A stretch of 64,000 nt of DNA from an uncultured Bacteroidales bacterium (GCA_902776435.1 CACYQB010000004.1:124001-188000); one strand, 5' to 3'. Positions 16,830-25,283 are shown, counted from the first letter of the stretch. Notes: a model not told the origin generated them from the sequence alone. Program-made: numbers and translations.

Positions 16830-17033
16830 TAACGCGAACTCGATGAAATTTTTCTCTATGAATCAGTGCGTTAGCATCTCCCCCTCTAAGATTAGAGGGG
16901 GTGCCCGAAGGGCCGGGGCGTTGATACTACCGCGATGATGTATGCCTTAGGTGGTATCGACGCCCCCCAGCCCCCTCTTATCCAAGAGGGGGAGCTGAGT
17001 ATCAGCAGTTTTTTTCGTCGAACTCACGTTAAG
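16830..17033. mobile_element. MITE-like element with nested inverted repeats
   Basis: The roughly 200-base segment is bounded by imperfect inverted ends (TAACGCGAACTCGATGAAA at 16830-16848 against TTTCGTCGAACTCACGTTA at 17013-17031, about 16 of 22 pairs over the full ends). Inside is a long imperfect palindrome: 16878-16930 pairs with 16951-16994 (CTCCCCCTCT...GGGGCG against CGCCCC...AGAGGGGGAG). It has no coding capacity. It fills most of the 434-base gap between the PPAD-like and LytTR genes. Mobility is inferred from structure. Confidence 0.55.
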
Positions 17034-17041
17034 ATAAAATG

Positions 17042-17071
17042 GGCGGCTGTACGCATCTCGCGTGAGCCGCC
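17042..17071 (-). terminator. Terminator after LytTR regulator gene
   Basis: GGCGGCT (17042-17048) pairs with AGCCGCC (17065-17071); in the - direction the stem is followed by CATTTTATC. It lies about 60 bases after the stop. Confidence 0.6.
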
Positions 17072-17128
17072 TGAAAAAGCTATGAGAAAAAATAAATAGT
17101 TGTTATTGTATTGTGATGATGGTTGACG

Positions 17129-17872
17129 TTATTTGGTGAGAATCTTCTTGTTGAGGTAATCCATGAAGGCATCCTTGTAGTTGTCGCCGATGGGTAGCGA
17201 GGCATCACCATCGAGGATGACATGGTTCTTCTTGACCTCACTGATCTTGTTCAAGTTGATGATAAAGGAGCGGTGAATGCGCATGAATGTGTTAGCAGGC
17301 AAGTGCTCCTCGATTTTTTTCATGCTTAGCAGTACTATGACGGGTTTGTCTTTATCGTCGCAGATAATCCTCAGATACTCGCTCATGGCCTCAATGTAGC
17401 GGATGTTCTCGACGGCGATGCGCACAATCTTGTAGTCACTCTTGACATAGATGATGCCGTCGTCATCGGTAGTAGTAGTGACCTCGGTCATCGCCTGTTG
17501 GCGTATTTCACAGATGTCTCTGACCTTTTCAGCCGCCTCTTCAAATTCATCGAAGCCGTAGGGCTTGAGCAGATAGCCGATGGCATTAGCCTTGTAGCCC
17601 TCGATAGCGTAGTCGCTATAGGCGGTGGTGAAGACCATGACGGGACCCTTGCTGTGGTCTTTATTCATCGACTTGGCAAAGTCGAGGCCATTCAAGTCGG
17701 GCATGTTAATGTCGAGGAAGATGGCATCCACTTCCTGTTTTTCCACAACCTGTTGTGCCTCGATGGCACTATTGCACTGGGCGACCAGTTCCAGATAGGG
17801 AATCTTCTTGATATAGGTCACTAATTTCTTGAGCGCTAAGGGCTCATCATCGATTGCAATACACTTGATCAT
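17129..17872 (-). CDS. LytTR-family response regulator
   Basis: This 247-residue response regulator has an N-terminal receiver domain (residues 1-120; acidic pair Asp8/Asp9, phospho-acceptor Asp54 in FLDINMPD, conserved Thr/Lys in VFTTAYSDYA and LLKPYG) and a C-terminal LytTR DNA-binding domain (about 140-245; MRIHRSFIINLNKI). It lies 11 bases downstream of its sensor kinase gene, in the same operon. Its targets are unknown; LytTR regulators of this type often act on nearby transport or envelope genes. Confidence 0.95.
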   Translation of the reverse strand: MIKCIAIDDEPLALKKLVTYIKKIPYLELVAQCNSAIEAQQVVEKQEVDAIFLDINMPDLNGLDFAKSMNKDHSKGPVMVFTTAYSDYAIEGYKANAIGYLLKPYGFDEFEEAAEKVRDICEIRQQAMTEVTTTTDDDGIIYVKSDYKIVRIAVENIRYIEAMSEYLRIICDDKDKPVIVLLSMKKIEEHLPANTFMRIHRSFIINLNKISEVKKNHVILDGDASLPIGDNYKDAFMDYLNKKILTK

Positions 17873-17883
17873 AGCTTTAACGT

Positions 17884-18978
17884 TTAGAGAGGGGAAAAAT
17901 CGTCGGGATGACGTATAGGGAGGTCGAGTAGGACGTCATAGGTTGTCTCCTCGTCCTTGATATTCAGTGAGTAGTCGTTGCCGTAGATGAGTTCGAGACG
18001 TTTGGTCACGTTGTTCAGGCCCACGCCGCCATACTCGTGCCGGGCATTGCTCTTGGTGTTCTGGCAGTGGAAGAGCAGCCGGCCATTCTTCTTCTCGATA
18101 TCGATGTCGATGATGGAGGGCCTGTCATAGGCCACTCCGTGCTTGAAGGCATTCTCGACAAAGGGGATAAACACCAGTGGGGCAATAGCGATGTCCTCGT
18201 TCCCAAATTCGGGGATGTCGAGGTTGACGGTCACCTTGTCGGTATAGCGCAACTTCATCAGGTTAAGGTACTTCTTGAGAAAAACCATGGCGTTGTCAAA
18301 GGTGACATACTGCTTGTCGCTCTCGTAGAGCAGGTAGCGCATCATCCTGGATATGTCCACAATACTGTCCTTGGCCTGCTCGGGATCGATGTCCACCAGG
18401 GCATGGATGTTGTTGAGCGTGTTCATGATGAAGTGGGGATTGATCTGGTAGCGCAGATAATCCAGCTCCTGCTTGAGGCTCTGCTCCTTGAGCTTGGCCA
18501 TGTGCTTCTTCTCTTCCTCGCACTGGAAATAATATTTCACACCCAGGTTGGCGCCCAACATCATAATAGCAAGAATAAACATGGTAATGTCGTGCCTGTT
18601 GATGGGTGGGCGGCCATTGGGAGGAGGTGGCTCCATTTCAACGGCATTCACTGGATGGTGGCTGTGTGGCATGTGGTTGGGTTTGTGTATGCATTGTGCT
18701 GTTTGGAACAGTGCAATGACAATGACGCAACATGCAATGTATTTTGTTACTTTCTTCTCTTTGAACAGGATGGGGGCCAGGATGTGGTTGTGGATGAGGA
18801 AAACGATGAAGAAGAAGAGCAGGTGGGCCCATGTGTCCATCAGTCCGTTCTTGATCCAGATCGGGTGCTTGGGATCAAAATTGACAACAAACTCAGCGAG
18901 TGGAGCCGCAAAGATGAGAATCCACACGATGGTGTAGACAATTGTTTCCTGCTTGGTCTGTTTGTCGAATATGCTCAT
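17884..18978 (-). CDS. LytS/YehU-type sensor histidine kinase
   Basis: This 364-residue kinase has four membrane helices (near residues 12-33, 50-72, 80-97 and 130-151), then a cytoplasmic coiled stretch and the His_kinase domain with His182 in YQINPHFIMNTLNN, an N-box-like FVENAFKHG and a glycine box GGVGLNNVTKRL. Between helices 3 and 4 is a His- and Pro-rich loop with five His in residues 98-108 (HKPNHMPHSHHP) and PPPP at 117-120, likely exposed to the periplasm. The kinase precedes the LytTR regulator and has its own promoter. Confidence 0.92.
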   Translation of the reverse strand: MSIFDKQTKQETIVYTIVWILIFAAPLAEFVVNFDPKHPIWIKNGLMDTWAHLLFFFIVFLIHNHILAPILFKEKKVTKYIACCVIVIALFQTAQCIHKPNHMPHSHHPVNAVEMEPPPPNGRPPINRHDITMFILAIMMLGANLGVKYYFQCEEEKKHMAKLKEQSLKQELDYLRYQINPHFIMNTLNNIHALVDIDPEQAKDSIVDISRMMRYLLYESDKQYVTFDNAMVFLKKYLNLMKLRYTDKVTVNLDIPEFGNEDIAIAPLVFIPFVENAFKHGVAYDRPSIIDIDIEKKNGRLLFHCQNTKSNARHEYGGVGLNNVTKRLELIYGNDYSLNIKDEETTYDVLLDLPIRHPDDFSPL

Positions 18979-19007
18979 GATGGGTTTTTCTGCTCTTATA
19001 TTGGTAA

Positions 19008-19015
19008 CAAAGGTA
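19008..19015 (-). promoter_or_regulatory. Promoter -7 box for the kinase/regulator operon
   Basis: TACCTTTG on the - strand, about 29 bases before the ATG at 18978. Confidence 0.6.
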
Positions 19016-19073
19016 ATTCCGTTGGGATAAATGACAAAATATTTTCAGCCATCTATGTGAAAGTATCAATAAA

Positions 19074-19102
19074 CCGCCCCTATGTCGGTACAATAGGGGC
19101 GG
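19074..19102 (-). terminator. Terminator after tonB-like gene
   Basis: CCGCCCCTAT (19074-19083) pairs with ATAGGGGCGG (19093-19102); in the - direction TTTATTGATA follows. It separates the pdxJ-exbB-exbD-tonB unit from the kinase promoter. Confidence 0.75.
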
Positions 19103-19134
19103 CTCTTGATATGAGTGGTGATTACTTTGCAGTA

Positions 19135-20025
19135 TCAATGCCAGATGTAGGTCACTGTGCCGATGGCTTCGGTCATCGTGTTCTTGGGAACCGAGAAGCT
19201 CGACTTGAGCGCGGCCTGTTCACAAGCACGGCGCACCTCGGGATGTGAAGCGATTTCTCCCGTGGCGCCAATGCATCTGGCTTGGGTAATCTTGCCACGA
19301 GGATTGACGGTGACGCGCACGGTGACGCGTCCCGACCATTTGCTGTTAGGATTAGGTCTGGCCCAATTTTCCCATGTATAGCCGACAAGTCCACTGATGC
19401 TGGGAGCACCAGCCAGAACTCCCTGACTGGAGTTGCCATTGGGGGAGCCTTGCTGTCCGCCACCGTTGCCACCCTTGTTGCCAAAGGCGTTTTTCACCTT
19501 ATTATCGGTAGCGTTGCTGGTAGAGGTCTTCTGCTCGGTAGTGGTTTTGGATTTGGTCTCCTGTGCCTCGGCCTTTTTATCCTTGGCCTTAGGTTTCTCT
19601 ACGACCTTGTCATTCTGCTTGGTGGGACCGGGCTTCTTTGGCTCGGGTTCTTTGGGCTGTTCCTTCACCTTGTGGGGTGATTCGGTCTTCTGGGTCACTA
19701 GGGGCGGGGTCTTCTGGTTGACCTCTCCTGCATCCTCCATGTCATCGGCTTCAATGTCAGGCTCGTCGCCCTCCTCGGGAGATGAGCTCTGGTCATTGGC
19801 TTCCAGATCCATGAGTTCGGTTTGCAGGTTGTCCATCGTGTTACCCAGCATCACATATTCACCGCCGAACAAGATGGTGTCCTGGGCGAGCTGTGTCGGA
19901 TCCTGCGAGTTGGGTATGTGCTCGTAGCGCAGCGTGCACAGTAGCAGCAGCGCGAGCGTGCCTCCCGTGATGAGCAGGGTGAGCAACAGGGCCCAGAGGC
20001 TATTTTTGCGGCGATCTTCTTCCAT
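19135..20025 (-). CDS. TonB-family energy transducer
   Basis: This 296-residue protein has one N-terminal membrane helix (residues 11-32), a long periplasmic linker rich in Pro, Lys, Glu and Thr (about 70-170), a Gly/Asn-rich hinge, and a C-terminal TonB-like domain (about 210-296; SGRVTVRVTVNPRGKITQAR, ending in AIGTVTYIWH). It would couple the ExbB/ExbD proton motor to outer-membrane receptors. The gene follows exbD by 15 bases and is last in the unit. Confidence 0.88.
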   Translation of the reverse strand: MEEDRRKNSLWALLLTLLITGGTLALLLLCTLRYEHIPNSQDPTQLAQDTILFGGEYVMLGNTMDNLQTELMDLEANDQSSSPEEGDEPDIEADDMEDAGEVNQKTPPLVTQKTESPHKVKEQPKEPEPKKPGPTKQNDKVVEKPKAKDKKAEAQETKSKTTTEQKTSTSNATDNKVKNAFGNKGGNGGGQQGSPNGNSSQGVLAGAPSISGLVGYTWENWARPNPNSKWSGRVTVRVTVNPRGKITQARCIGATGEIASHPEVRRACEQAALKSSFSVPKNTMTEAIGTVTYIWH

Positions 20026-20040
20026 CGTGATGGCGCGGTT

Positions 20041-20535
20041 TTAAAGGTTGTTGTTGGCAGCGGGAACGGGTTCGGTGACAACGGTCTCCTCGACAGCGGG
20101 GCCGCCGAACGAGGCCTCACTGGGCTTGGTAGCGAGAACGATTTTAATGCCCTGCTTGGAACCCTTGTCCAGGATCTCGACGATCTTTCCGTAGTTCACT
20201 TCCTCGTCGGCATAGACGGCGACAAACTCGTTGGGATTGCCGGCTTTGAGCGCCTGCATGAAGCCTTCGAGCTGCTCGGGGGCGATGGGCAAGAGGTCAC
20301 TCTCGCCGGCATCGCTTGTCTGGGTGGCATACATGTTGAGGTCCTTGTCAACATAGATGCGGGTCGAGGGCTTGATAGCCGTCTGCTCACTGCTCTGCGG
20401 CAGATTCACCTCAAGCGCCGAAGGGAAGACAAATGTGGATGTGACCATGAAGAAGATGAGCAGCAGGAAGATGATGTCGGTCATCGAAGCCATACTGAAC
20501 ATCGACATGGTGTTATGTTGTCTCTTGAGTGCCAT
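20041..20535 (-). CDS. ExbD/TolR-type biopolymer transport protein
   Basis: The start at 20535 (MALKRQHNTMSMFSMASMTD) gives 164 residues; the frame upstream to 20574 runs through a repeat array and is not protein-like. A single membrane helix carries the conserved Asp (MTDIIFLLLIFFMV) that conducts protons with ExbB. The periplasmic domain includes ADEEVNYGKIVEILDKGSKQ, typical of ExbD. A Pro/Glu/Val-rich tail ends the protein. It is second of the exbB-exbD-tonB set; spacing to tonB is 15 bases. Confidence 0.92.
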   Translation of the reverse strand: MALKRQHNTMSMFSMASMTDIIFLLLIFFMVTSTFVFPSALEVNLPQSSEQTAIKPSTRIYVDKDLNMYATQTSDAGESDLLPIAPEQLEGFMQALKAGNPNEFVAVYADEEVNYGKIVEILDKGSKQGIKIVLATKPSEASFGGPAVEETVVTEPVPAANNNL

Positions 20536-20540
20536 AGTTT

Positions 20541-20624
20541 TATCTAGTTTTAAGTTGTAAGTTTTAAGTTGCAAGAACGATGACTATCGCCAAGAGCCTA
20601 AAACCTAAAGCCTAATGCCTAATG
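20541..20624. repeat. Two degenerate heptamer arrays in the exbB-exbD gap
   Basis: 20541-20575 on the + strand reads as AGTTTTA, AGTTGTA, AGTTTTA, AGTTGCA; 20594-20624 reads as AGCCTAA, AACCTAA, AGCCTAA, TGCCTAA. The arrays lie between the exbB stop (20625) and the exbD ATG (20535), the nearer one five bases from the ATG. Confidence 0.75.
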
Positions 20625-21425
20625 TTACTTGGCCGGCTCGTTGAGCAGGTCCATGAATTCCATCGTCTTGCCCTCAAGCTTGTTCATCACCTTGTTGACG
20701 CGTGAGGTCAAGTAGTTGTAGGCAAACAGGGCAATGATACCCACAATCAGACCGGCTACGGTGGTTACCAGAGCCTGGTAGATACCGCTGGCCAAGATGG
20801 ATACGTTACTGTTGTTGCCGGCACTGGCGAGCTGGAAAAAGGCGCGCACCATACCCAAAACAGTACCCAAGAAACCGATCATCGGGGCACCAGCAGCGGT
20901 GGTGGCCAGCCAGTTGAAGCCCTTCTCGAGCTTGGCGACCTCCATGTTGCCCACATTCTCGATGGCAACAAGCACGTCGTTCATCGGACGACCGATGCGA
21001 GTCACACCCTTCTCAATCATGCGAGAGTAGGGGGTATTGGTGTCTTGACACAGTTTCAAGGCCTGGTCAACCTCGCCACGATGGATGTATTCCTTGATGC
21101 GGTCCATGAAGGAACGGTCTTGACGGTTGGCGCGGTTGATGGCGAACAAGCGCTCAAAGAAGATGTAAAGGCTCACGATGGCAAGCAGTGCCAGGGGAAT
21201 CATGAGCCAGCCACCAGCCATGGTGAGATCCCATACCGAGAGCTCCTTGACAACAGGTTCGGCTGCGGCAGGAGCGGCAGGGGCTGCAGCAGCGGCAATT
21301 GCTGCTGTGCTGTCGGTAACAAACTGGGCAGCGCTGTCCATAGCTTGCTGCACGGTGTCAACGGCCTGCTGAGTCATCGTTTCAGCGGTCGTCACTTGAG
21401 CGAGAATCATGTTGAGGATTGACAT
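20625..21425 (-). CDS. MotA/TolQ/ExbB proton channel family protein
   Basis: This 266-residue protein has an Ala/Thr/Val-rich N-terminal region (residues 10-55), a first membrane helix near 68-90 (MIPLALLAIVSLYIFFERLF), a cytoplasmic domain, and two C-terminal helices (around 160-180 and 205-230). APMIGFLGTVLGMVRAFFQL and TTVAGLIVGIIALFAYNYL are the ExbB/TolQ signature regions. It forms the pentameric channel of the TonB motor with ExbD. It is preceded by pdxJ (67 bases), a neighbourhood I recall as common in Bacteroidales. Confidence 0.93.
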   Translation of the reverse strand: MSILNMILAQVTTAETMTQQAVDTVQQAMDSAAQFVTDSTAAIAAAAAPAAPAAAEPVVKELSVWDLTMAGGWLMIPLALLAIVSLYIFFERLFAINRANRQDRSFMDRIKEYIHRGEVDQALKLCQDTNTPYSRMIEKGVTRIGRPMNDVLVAIENVGNMEVAKLEKGFNWLATTAAGAPMIGFLGTVLGMVRAFFQLASAGNNSNVSILASGIYQALVTTVAGLIVGIIALFAYNYLTSRVNKVMNKLEGKTMEFMDLLNEPAK

Positions 21426-21492
21426 ATCGTTCTTTTATCTTTATTTGGTTATTCTTCTGTTATTTCTAATTAATAACGCGTGATTGATCTTT

Positions 21493-22206
21493 TTATTTTA
21501 AGCACTCCTTATAGGCCTTGATAGTTGCCTCTAAGCCCAGGTACAGCGCGTCGGCAATCAGGGCATGGCCGATGGAAACTTCCATCAAGTGAGGCACGTG
21601 CTGCTGGAAGAACTTGAGGTTGTGAAGGCTCAAGTCATGGCCGGCGTTCAGGCCCATGCCCACGCTATGGGCAGCCATAGCCGCGGCGGTAAAGGGAGCG
21701 ACGGCTCGCTCGGGATCGGCGTCAAACTCCTCGGCAAACGGGCCGGTGTACAGTTCCACGCGATCGGCGCCTGTACGTGCCGCAGCACGGATGTTGTCCA
21801 AATCGGTGCCCACAAAGATGCTCGTGCGGATGCCTGCATCTTTCAGGCGGTCAACGATGCCAGTGAGGAAGTCCATGTTGGGCTCCACATCCCATCCAGC
21901 CGATGAGGTGAGCACGTTGGGGCCATCGGGGACCAGGGTGGCCTGAGTGGGGCGCACGGATAACACAAGATCCATGAACTGCTCACTGGGGTAGCCCTCG
22001 ATGTTGAACTCGGTGCGCACCAGCGGGCGCAGGGCAAACACGTCGCTGCGCCGGATGTGACGCTCGTCGGGACGGGGGTGAACAGTAATACCATCGGCGC
22101 CAAAGCGCTCGCAGTCCACAGCTACTTGCTGGACATTAGGAATGTTGCCACCACGCGCGTTGCGCAGAGTGGCTATCTTGTTGACGTTTACACTCAGGTT
22201 GATCAT
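21493..22206 (-). CDS. pdxJ: Pyridoxine 5'-phosphate synthase
   Basis: This 237-residue TIM-barrel enzyme condenses 1-deoxyxylulose 5-phosphate with 3-amino-2-oxopropyl phosphate in vitamin B6 synthesis. Recognisable segments are [16 protein letters not shown] at the N-terminus, [25 protein letters not shown], and near the C-terminus [13 protein letters not shown] and [13 protein letters not shown]. Length matches the family. It heads the exbB-exbD-tonB unit and has its own -7 box. Confidence 0.97.
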   Translation of the reverse strand: MINLSVNVNKIATLRNARGGNIPNVQQVAVDCERFGADGITVHPRPDERHIRRSDVFALRPLVRTEFNIEGYPSEQFMDLVLSVRPTQATLVPDGPNVLTSSAGWDVEPNMDFLTGIVDRLKDAGIRTSIFVGTDLDNIRAAARTGADRVELYTGPFAEEFDADPERAVAPFTAAAMAAHSVGMGLNAGHDLSLHNLKFFQQHVPHLMEVSIGHALIADALYLGLEATIKAYKECLK

Positions 22207-22250
22207 AGATTAAAAATAAAGTCTGTTTGTAGTGCTATCTCTACAAACTG

Positions 22251-22258
22251 CAAAAGTA
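22251..22258 (-). promoter_or_regulatory. Promoter -7 box for pdxJ unit
   Basis: TACTTTTG on the - strand, 44 bases before the pdxJ ATG. Confidence 0.5.
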
Positions 22259-22313
22259 GCCATTATTTTTCACATAGCTGTGATAAGGAATGTGAATTCT
22301 TCCAAAAAAGGCT

Positions 22314-22413
22314 TTAGGTTGGTTTTAGGCGTTAGGTTCTAGGCTTTAGGCTTTAGGTCTCGACAAAGCGGATGCCACCTAACGCCTAATGCCTAATACC
22401 TAACACCTAAAAA
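22314..22413. repeat. Paired heptamer arrays in opposite orientation
   Basis: The + strand at 22314-22360 reads in 7-base steps as GCGTTAG, GTTCTAG, GCTTTAG, GCTTTAG; after 14 unrelated bases, 22375-22413 reads CACCTAA, CGCCTAA, TGCCTAA, TACCTAA, CACCTAA. The halves are largely complementary and could form a long imperfect hairpin. The array lies just after the dtd stop (22417). Confidence 0.8.
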
Positions 22414-22416
22414 TGC

Positions 22417-22869
22417 CTATTCCTTGAGACGGCTGTCGATGATGATGGTCACAGGGCCGTCGTTGATGAGCGATACCTGCATCTCGGCGCCAAACACGCC
22501 ACGTTTTGTTTCCTTGCCCAGCAGTTGGGCCACCTCGTCACAGTAGGCTTCATAGAGCGGTATGGCCAGATCGTGACCAGCGGCATGGATGTAGCTGGGG
22601 CGGTTTCCCTTCTTGGTTGATGCGTTAAGGGTGAATTGGCTCACGGCCAGCACCTCACCACCTGCATCGATGATGTTGCGGTTCATCACGCCCTGTTCAT
22701 CGTCAAAGATGCGCAGGTTCACCGTCTTCTGTGCCAGCCAGCGCATGTCGTCCTCAGTGTCTCCTTCACGGACGCCAACCAGCACCATCAGCCCGTGGCC
22801 GATGGCGCTGTGCAGTTGTCCGTCGATGGTGACCGACGCCTCGGTCACTCGTTGAATGACTATTCTCAT
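22417..22869 (-). CDS. dtd: D-aminoacyl-tRNA deacylase
   Basis: This 150-residue enzyme removes D-amino acids mischarged on tRNA. Family landmarks are MRIVIQRVTEASVTIDG at the N-terminus, the SQFTLNASTKKGNRPSY segment and the C-terminal GVFGAEMQVSLINDGPVTI, which includes the cross-subunit Gly-cis-Pro equivalent region. Length is typical. It lies between the ABC exporter genes and pdxJ; heptamer arrays abut both its start and its stop. Confidence 0.96.
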   Translation of the reverse strand: MRIVIQRVTEASVTIDGQLHSAIGHGLMVLVGVREGDTEDDMRWLAQKTVNLRIFDDEQGVMNRNIIDAGGEVLAVSQFTLNASTKKGNRPSYIHAAGHDLAIPLYEAYCDEVAQLLGKETKRGVFGAEMQVSLINDGPVTIIIDSRLKE

Positions 22870-22948
22870 TTTAGTTGTTAGTTTCTAGTCCTTAGTTTTT
22901 AGTCCCTAGTTTCTAGTCTTTAAACTCTAAACTCTAAACTTTAAACTT
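22870..22948. repeat. Degenerate heptamer array abutting the dtd start
   Basis: The + strand reads TTAGTTT, CTAGTCC, TTAGTTT, TTAGTCC, CTAGTTT, CTAGTCT, then switches to TAAACTC, TAAACTC, TAAACTT, TAAACTT. It starts immediately upstream of the dtd ATG (22869). Confidence 0.8.
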
Positions 22949-22971
22949 CAGTCCCTAAATTTTAGGGACTG
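22949..22971 (-). terminator. Perfect palindrome after ABC permease gene
   Basis: CAGTCCCTAAA (22949-22959) and TTTAGGGACTG (22961-22971) are perfect inverted arms around one base, 12 bases after the permease stop at 22983. There is no clean U-tract, so terminator function is tentative. Confidence 0.4.
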
Positions 22972-22982
22972 AATTGAATATC

Positions 22983-24287
22983 TCACTTCATCCACTTGAA
23001 GAGGTCCTTGAAGCTGGCCTTCTTGCCGTAGTGCAGAATGCCGCGGCGGTAGATACGGCCAGCCAGCCAGGTGATGGCAAGTGCGGTGCCGAACAGCAGA
23101 GCCAGGCTCAATACTAACTGCCAGAAGGGTACACCGAAGGGCAACCTGATCATCATGACCACTGGCGAGGTGAACGGGATGATGGAGCACCACACAGCAG
23201 TGGGGCCAGAGGGGTTCTCCATGCAAGCCATGCCGGCGTAGAAGGCGATGAGCATAATCATGATGACGGGGGTCGTGAACTGTGAAGAGTCACTGGCCTG
23301 GTCCACTGCCGAGCCCAGTCCCGCAAACAGCGCGCTGTAAAGCATGTATCCGCCGATGAAGTAGAGAATGAAGTTCACGATAATGGGCATAAAGTTGATG
23401 GACATCACTTCTCGCATGAAGCCGTCCATGCCTTCGGCGTTGGCGGCAGCGCCAGCAGCTGCAATCGCGTCGGGTGATGCCATGCTGTTCAGTCCGAATG
23501 CACTGCCGGCTACGGTGCCGACAATGGCGAGCAGCGCTATCCAGATGGCCATCTGAGTCAGCCCCACGAGGCCCACACCGATGATTTTACCTAACATCAA
23601 CTGGAAGGGGCGGCAACTGCTCACGACGACCTCAACGATGCGGTTGGTCTTCTCTTCAATGACGCTGTTCATGATCATTGCACCATACATGAGTACAAAC
23701 ATATAGGTGAAAATCGAAAGCATCAAGCCCAATCCCATGGCGACATCGGTCGATGATTCCTGCTCGCCGCCAGCCTCACTCCACTTGATGGAGCGCACAT
23801 CCACATTGACGTGTGCCTTCTGGACCATCTCTTGAATATTGGGGATGCCCATGGCGGTGAGGTGAGCGGTCTCGATGGTGTCGGAGATCACGTTACGCAC
23901 GCTGGACACCAGGGCGGGGGTGATAGTTCCCTCGCTGAAGATGTTCACCACTCCGGTGCTGTCCACGTCACGCGGAATGATGATGATGGCGTCGAGACTG
24001 CCATTGGCCTTGTCATAGAACTCGCGGGCATTGGTCACGGTGTCACCTTTGATGGCAACAAAGTTGTACATATCGTCGCTCTTGAGTGCCGCGGCATAGC
24101 GACCCGTCTCGTCGATGACGGCAATCTGTTGGGTGTCACTGCCCTTGTCGTTGAGCCATGCTAAGCCGATGGGAACGGCCATGATGAGGATAAACAGCAG
24201 GGGCATACCCAGTGTCATAAAGATGAATGACTTGCGCCCGACAATCGACATATATTCACGGGCGATGATGAGGCGAAGCTTATTCAT
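22983..24287 (-). CDS. ABC-2 type transporter permease (NatB-like)
   Basis: This 434-residue membrane protein starts with MNKLRLIIAREYMSIVGRKSF, has a first membrane helix (near 25-45), a large extracytoplasmic domain (about 50-180), then five or six C-terminal helices. IVEVVVSSCRPFQLMLGKII is the cytoplasmic coupling segment typical of NatB/ABC-2 exporters. It overlaps the upstream ATPase gene by 8 bases. The substrate is unknown; the family includes Na+ or antibiotic exporters. Confidence 0.88.
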   Translation of the reverse strand: MNKLRLIIAREYMSIVGRKSFIFMTLGMPLLFILIMAVPIGLAWLNDKGSDTQQIAVIDETGRYAAALKSDDMYNFVAIKGDTVTNAREFYDKANGSLDAIIIIPRDVDSTGVVNIFSEGTITPALVSSVRNVISDTIETAHLTAMGIPNIQEMVQKAHVNVDVRSIKWSEAGGEQESSTDVAMGLGLMLSIFTYMFVLMYGAMIMNSVIEEKTNRIVEVVVSSCRPFQLMLGKIIGVGLVGLTQMAIWIALLAIVGTVAGSAFGLNSMASPDAIAAAGAAANAEGMDGFMREVMSINFMPIIVNFILYFIGGYMLYSALFAGLGSAVDQASDSSQFTTPVIMIMLIAFYAGMACMENPSGPTAVWCSIIPFTSPVVMMIRLPFGVPFWQLVLSLALLFGTALAITWLAGRIYRRGILHYGKKASFKDLFKWMK

Positions 24288-25197
24288 TGTTCTCTACATT
24301 TTTGGATTTGACGGTTTCGATGAAAATCTCGTTCATGCTGGGCAACACCTCGGTGAAGCCAGTCAAGCGGTAATGTTCGTTGAGCCAGTTGATGGCGTCG
24401 CGCACGTTGACACCCTGGGCAAGCTTGATGCGGGTTTCGCTCTTCTTGACAGGATCGGGAGGCAGCAGGCTGAACAGACTGGGGTTCGGCTCGACGGTGT
24501 CGGGCGTCTGAATGGAGATGATATTCTTCTTGTGCTGCTGTTTCACCTCGTCAACACTGCCTGTAAGCACCACTTGGGCATGATTGAGTAGAGTGATCTC
24601 TTGGCACACCTCCTCGACCGACGCCATGTTGTGCGTCGAGAACAGTATTGTGCTGCCCTGGTCACGCAGGGCGAGAATCTCGACTTTGAGCTGCTCGGCA
24701 TTTACGGGGTCGAAGCCCGAGAACGGCTCGTCGAAGATCAATAGCGGCGGACGGTGGATGACGGTGCCGATGAACTGCACCTTCTGCTGCATACCCTTGG
24801 ACAGGTTCTCCACCTTCTTATTTTCCCATTCCTTGAGGTCAAAGCGGTCAAGCCACCAGTGCATTGAGGCCACAGCATCGGCCTTGGTCATGCCTTTGAG
24901 ACGGCCCAGATAGACGATTTGGTCGCCCACCTTCATTTTCTTGTACAGGCCGCGCTCCTCGGGCAGATAGCCGATGTGGGTGATATCGTCATCGGTCATG
25001 ACTTTGCCGTTGAGAGTCACGGTACCCTCGTCGGCGGCGAGGATGCGGTTGATGATGCGGATCAGGGTGCTCTTGCCGGCACCGTTGGGTCCCAACAGGC
25101 CGTAGATGGTGCCCTGTTCCACCTGCATGGAAACGCCAGCCAGGGCCGTGTGCCCCTCGTAGCGCTTCACTACGTTGTTAATATCAAGATAAGCCAT
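24280..25197 (-). CDS. ABC transporter ATP-binding protein (NatA-like)
   Basis: The start at 25197 (MAYLDINNVVKRYEGHTAL) gives 305 residues; upstream codons are leader. Walker A GPNGAGKST, signature LSKGMQQKVQ, Walker B LLIFDEPFSGFDP and the switch His in ILFSTHNM are all present, so it should be an active ATPase. The C-terminal part (about 215-300) contains a family extension with ETRIKLAQG and the end VKSKNVENNE. It is coupled to the permease gene by an 8-base overlap. Confidence 0.93.
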   Translation of the reverse strand: MAYLDINNVVKRYEGHTALAGVSMQVEQGTIYGLLGPNGAGKSTLIRIINRILAADEGTVTLNGKVMTDDDITHIGYLPEERGLYKKMKVGDQIVYLGRLKGMTKADAVASMHWWLDRFDLKEWENKKVENLSKGMQQKVQFIGTVIHRPPLLIFDEPFSGFDPVNAEQLKVEILALRDQGSTILFSTHNMASVEEVCQEITLLNHAQVVLTGSVDEVKQQHKKNIISIQTPDTVEPNPSLFSLLPPDPVKKSETRIKLAQGVNVRDAINWLNEHYRLTGFTEVLPSMNEIFIETVKSKNVENNE

Positions 25198-25203
25198 TGT
25201 ATG

Positions 25204-25240
25204 ATAGTTTTTAGTTCTGAGTTTTCTGTTTTCGGTTGGC
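25204..25240. repeat. Degenerate heptamer array in leader of ABC ATPase gene
   Basis: The + strand reads ATAGTTT, TTAGTTC, TGAGTTT, TCTGTTT, TCGGTTG. It starts six bases upstream of the ATG at 25197 and lies between the -7 box and the start. Confidence 0.55.
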
Positions 25241-25283
25241 GTCGGTACTCTTGGAGTCATTCTCTGAGGTACCTTGCCACATG

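Noticed and set aside
18037-19248. A 403-codon open frame antisense to the histidine kinase
   Set aside because: It mirrors the real kinase gene, has no family motif or promoter, and crosses the kinase promoter and the tonB terminator. Similar long antisense frames (for example 13478-14551 and 46321-47460) have the same cause: codon bias of the real gene.
22314-22413. Repeat array as a CRISPR
   Set aside because: Units are 7 bases, imperfect and without unique spacers; no cas gene is present.
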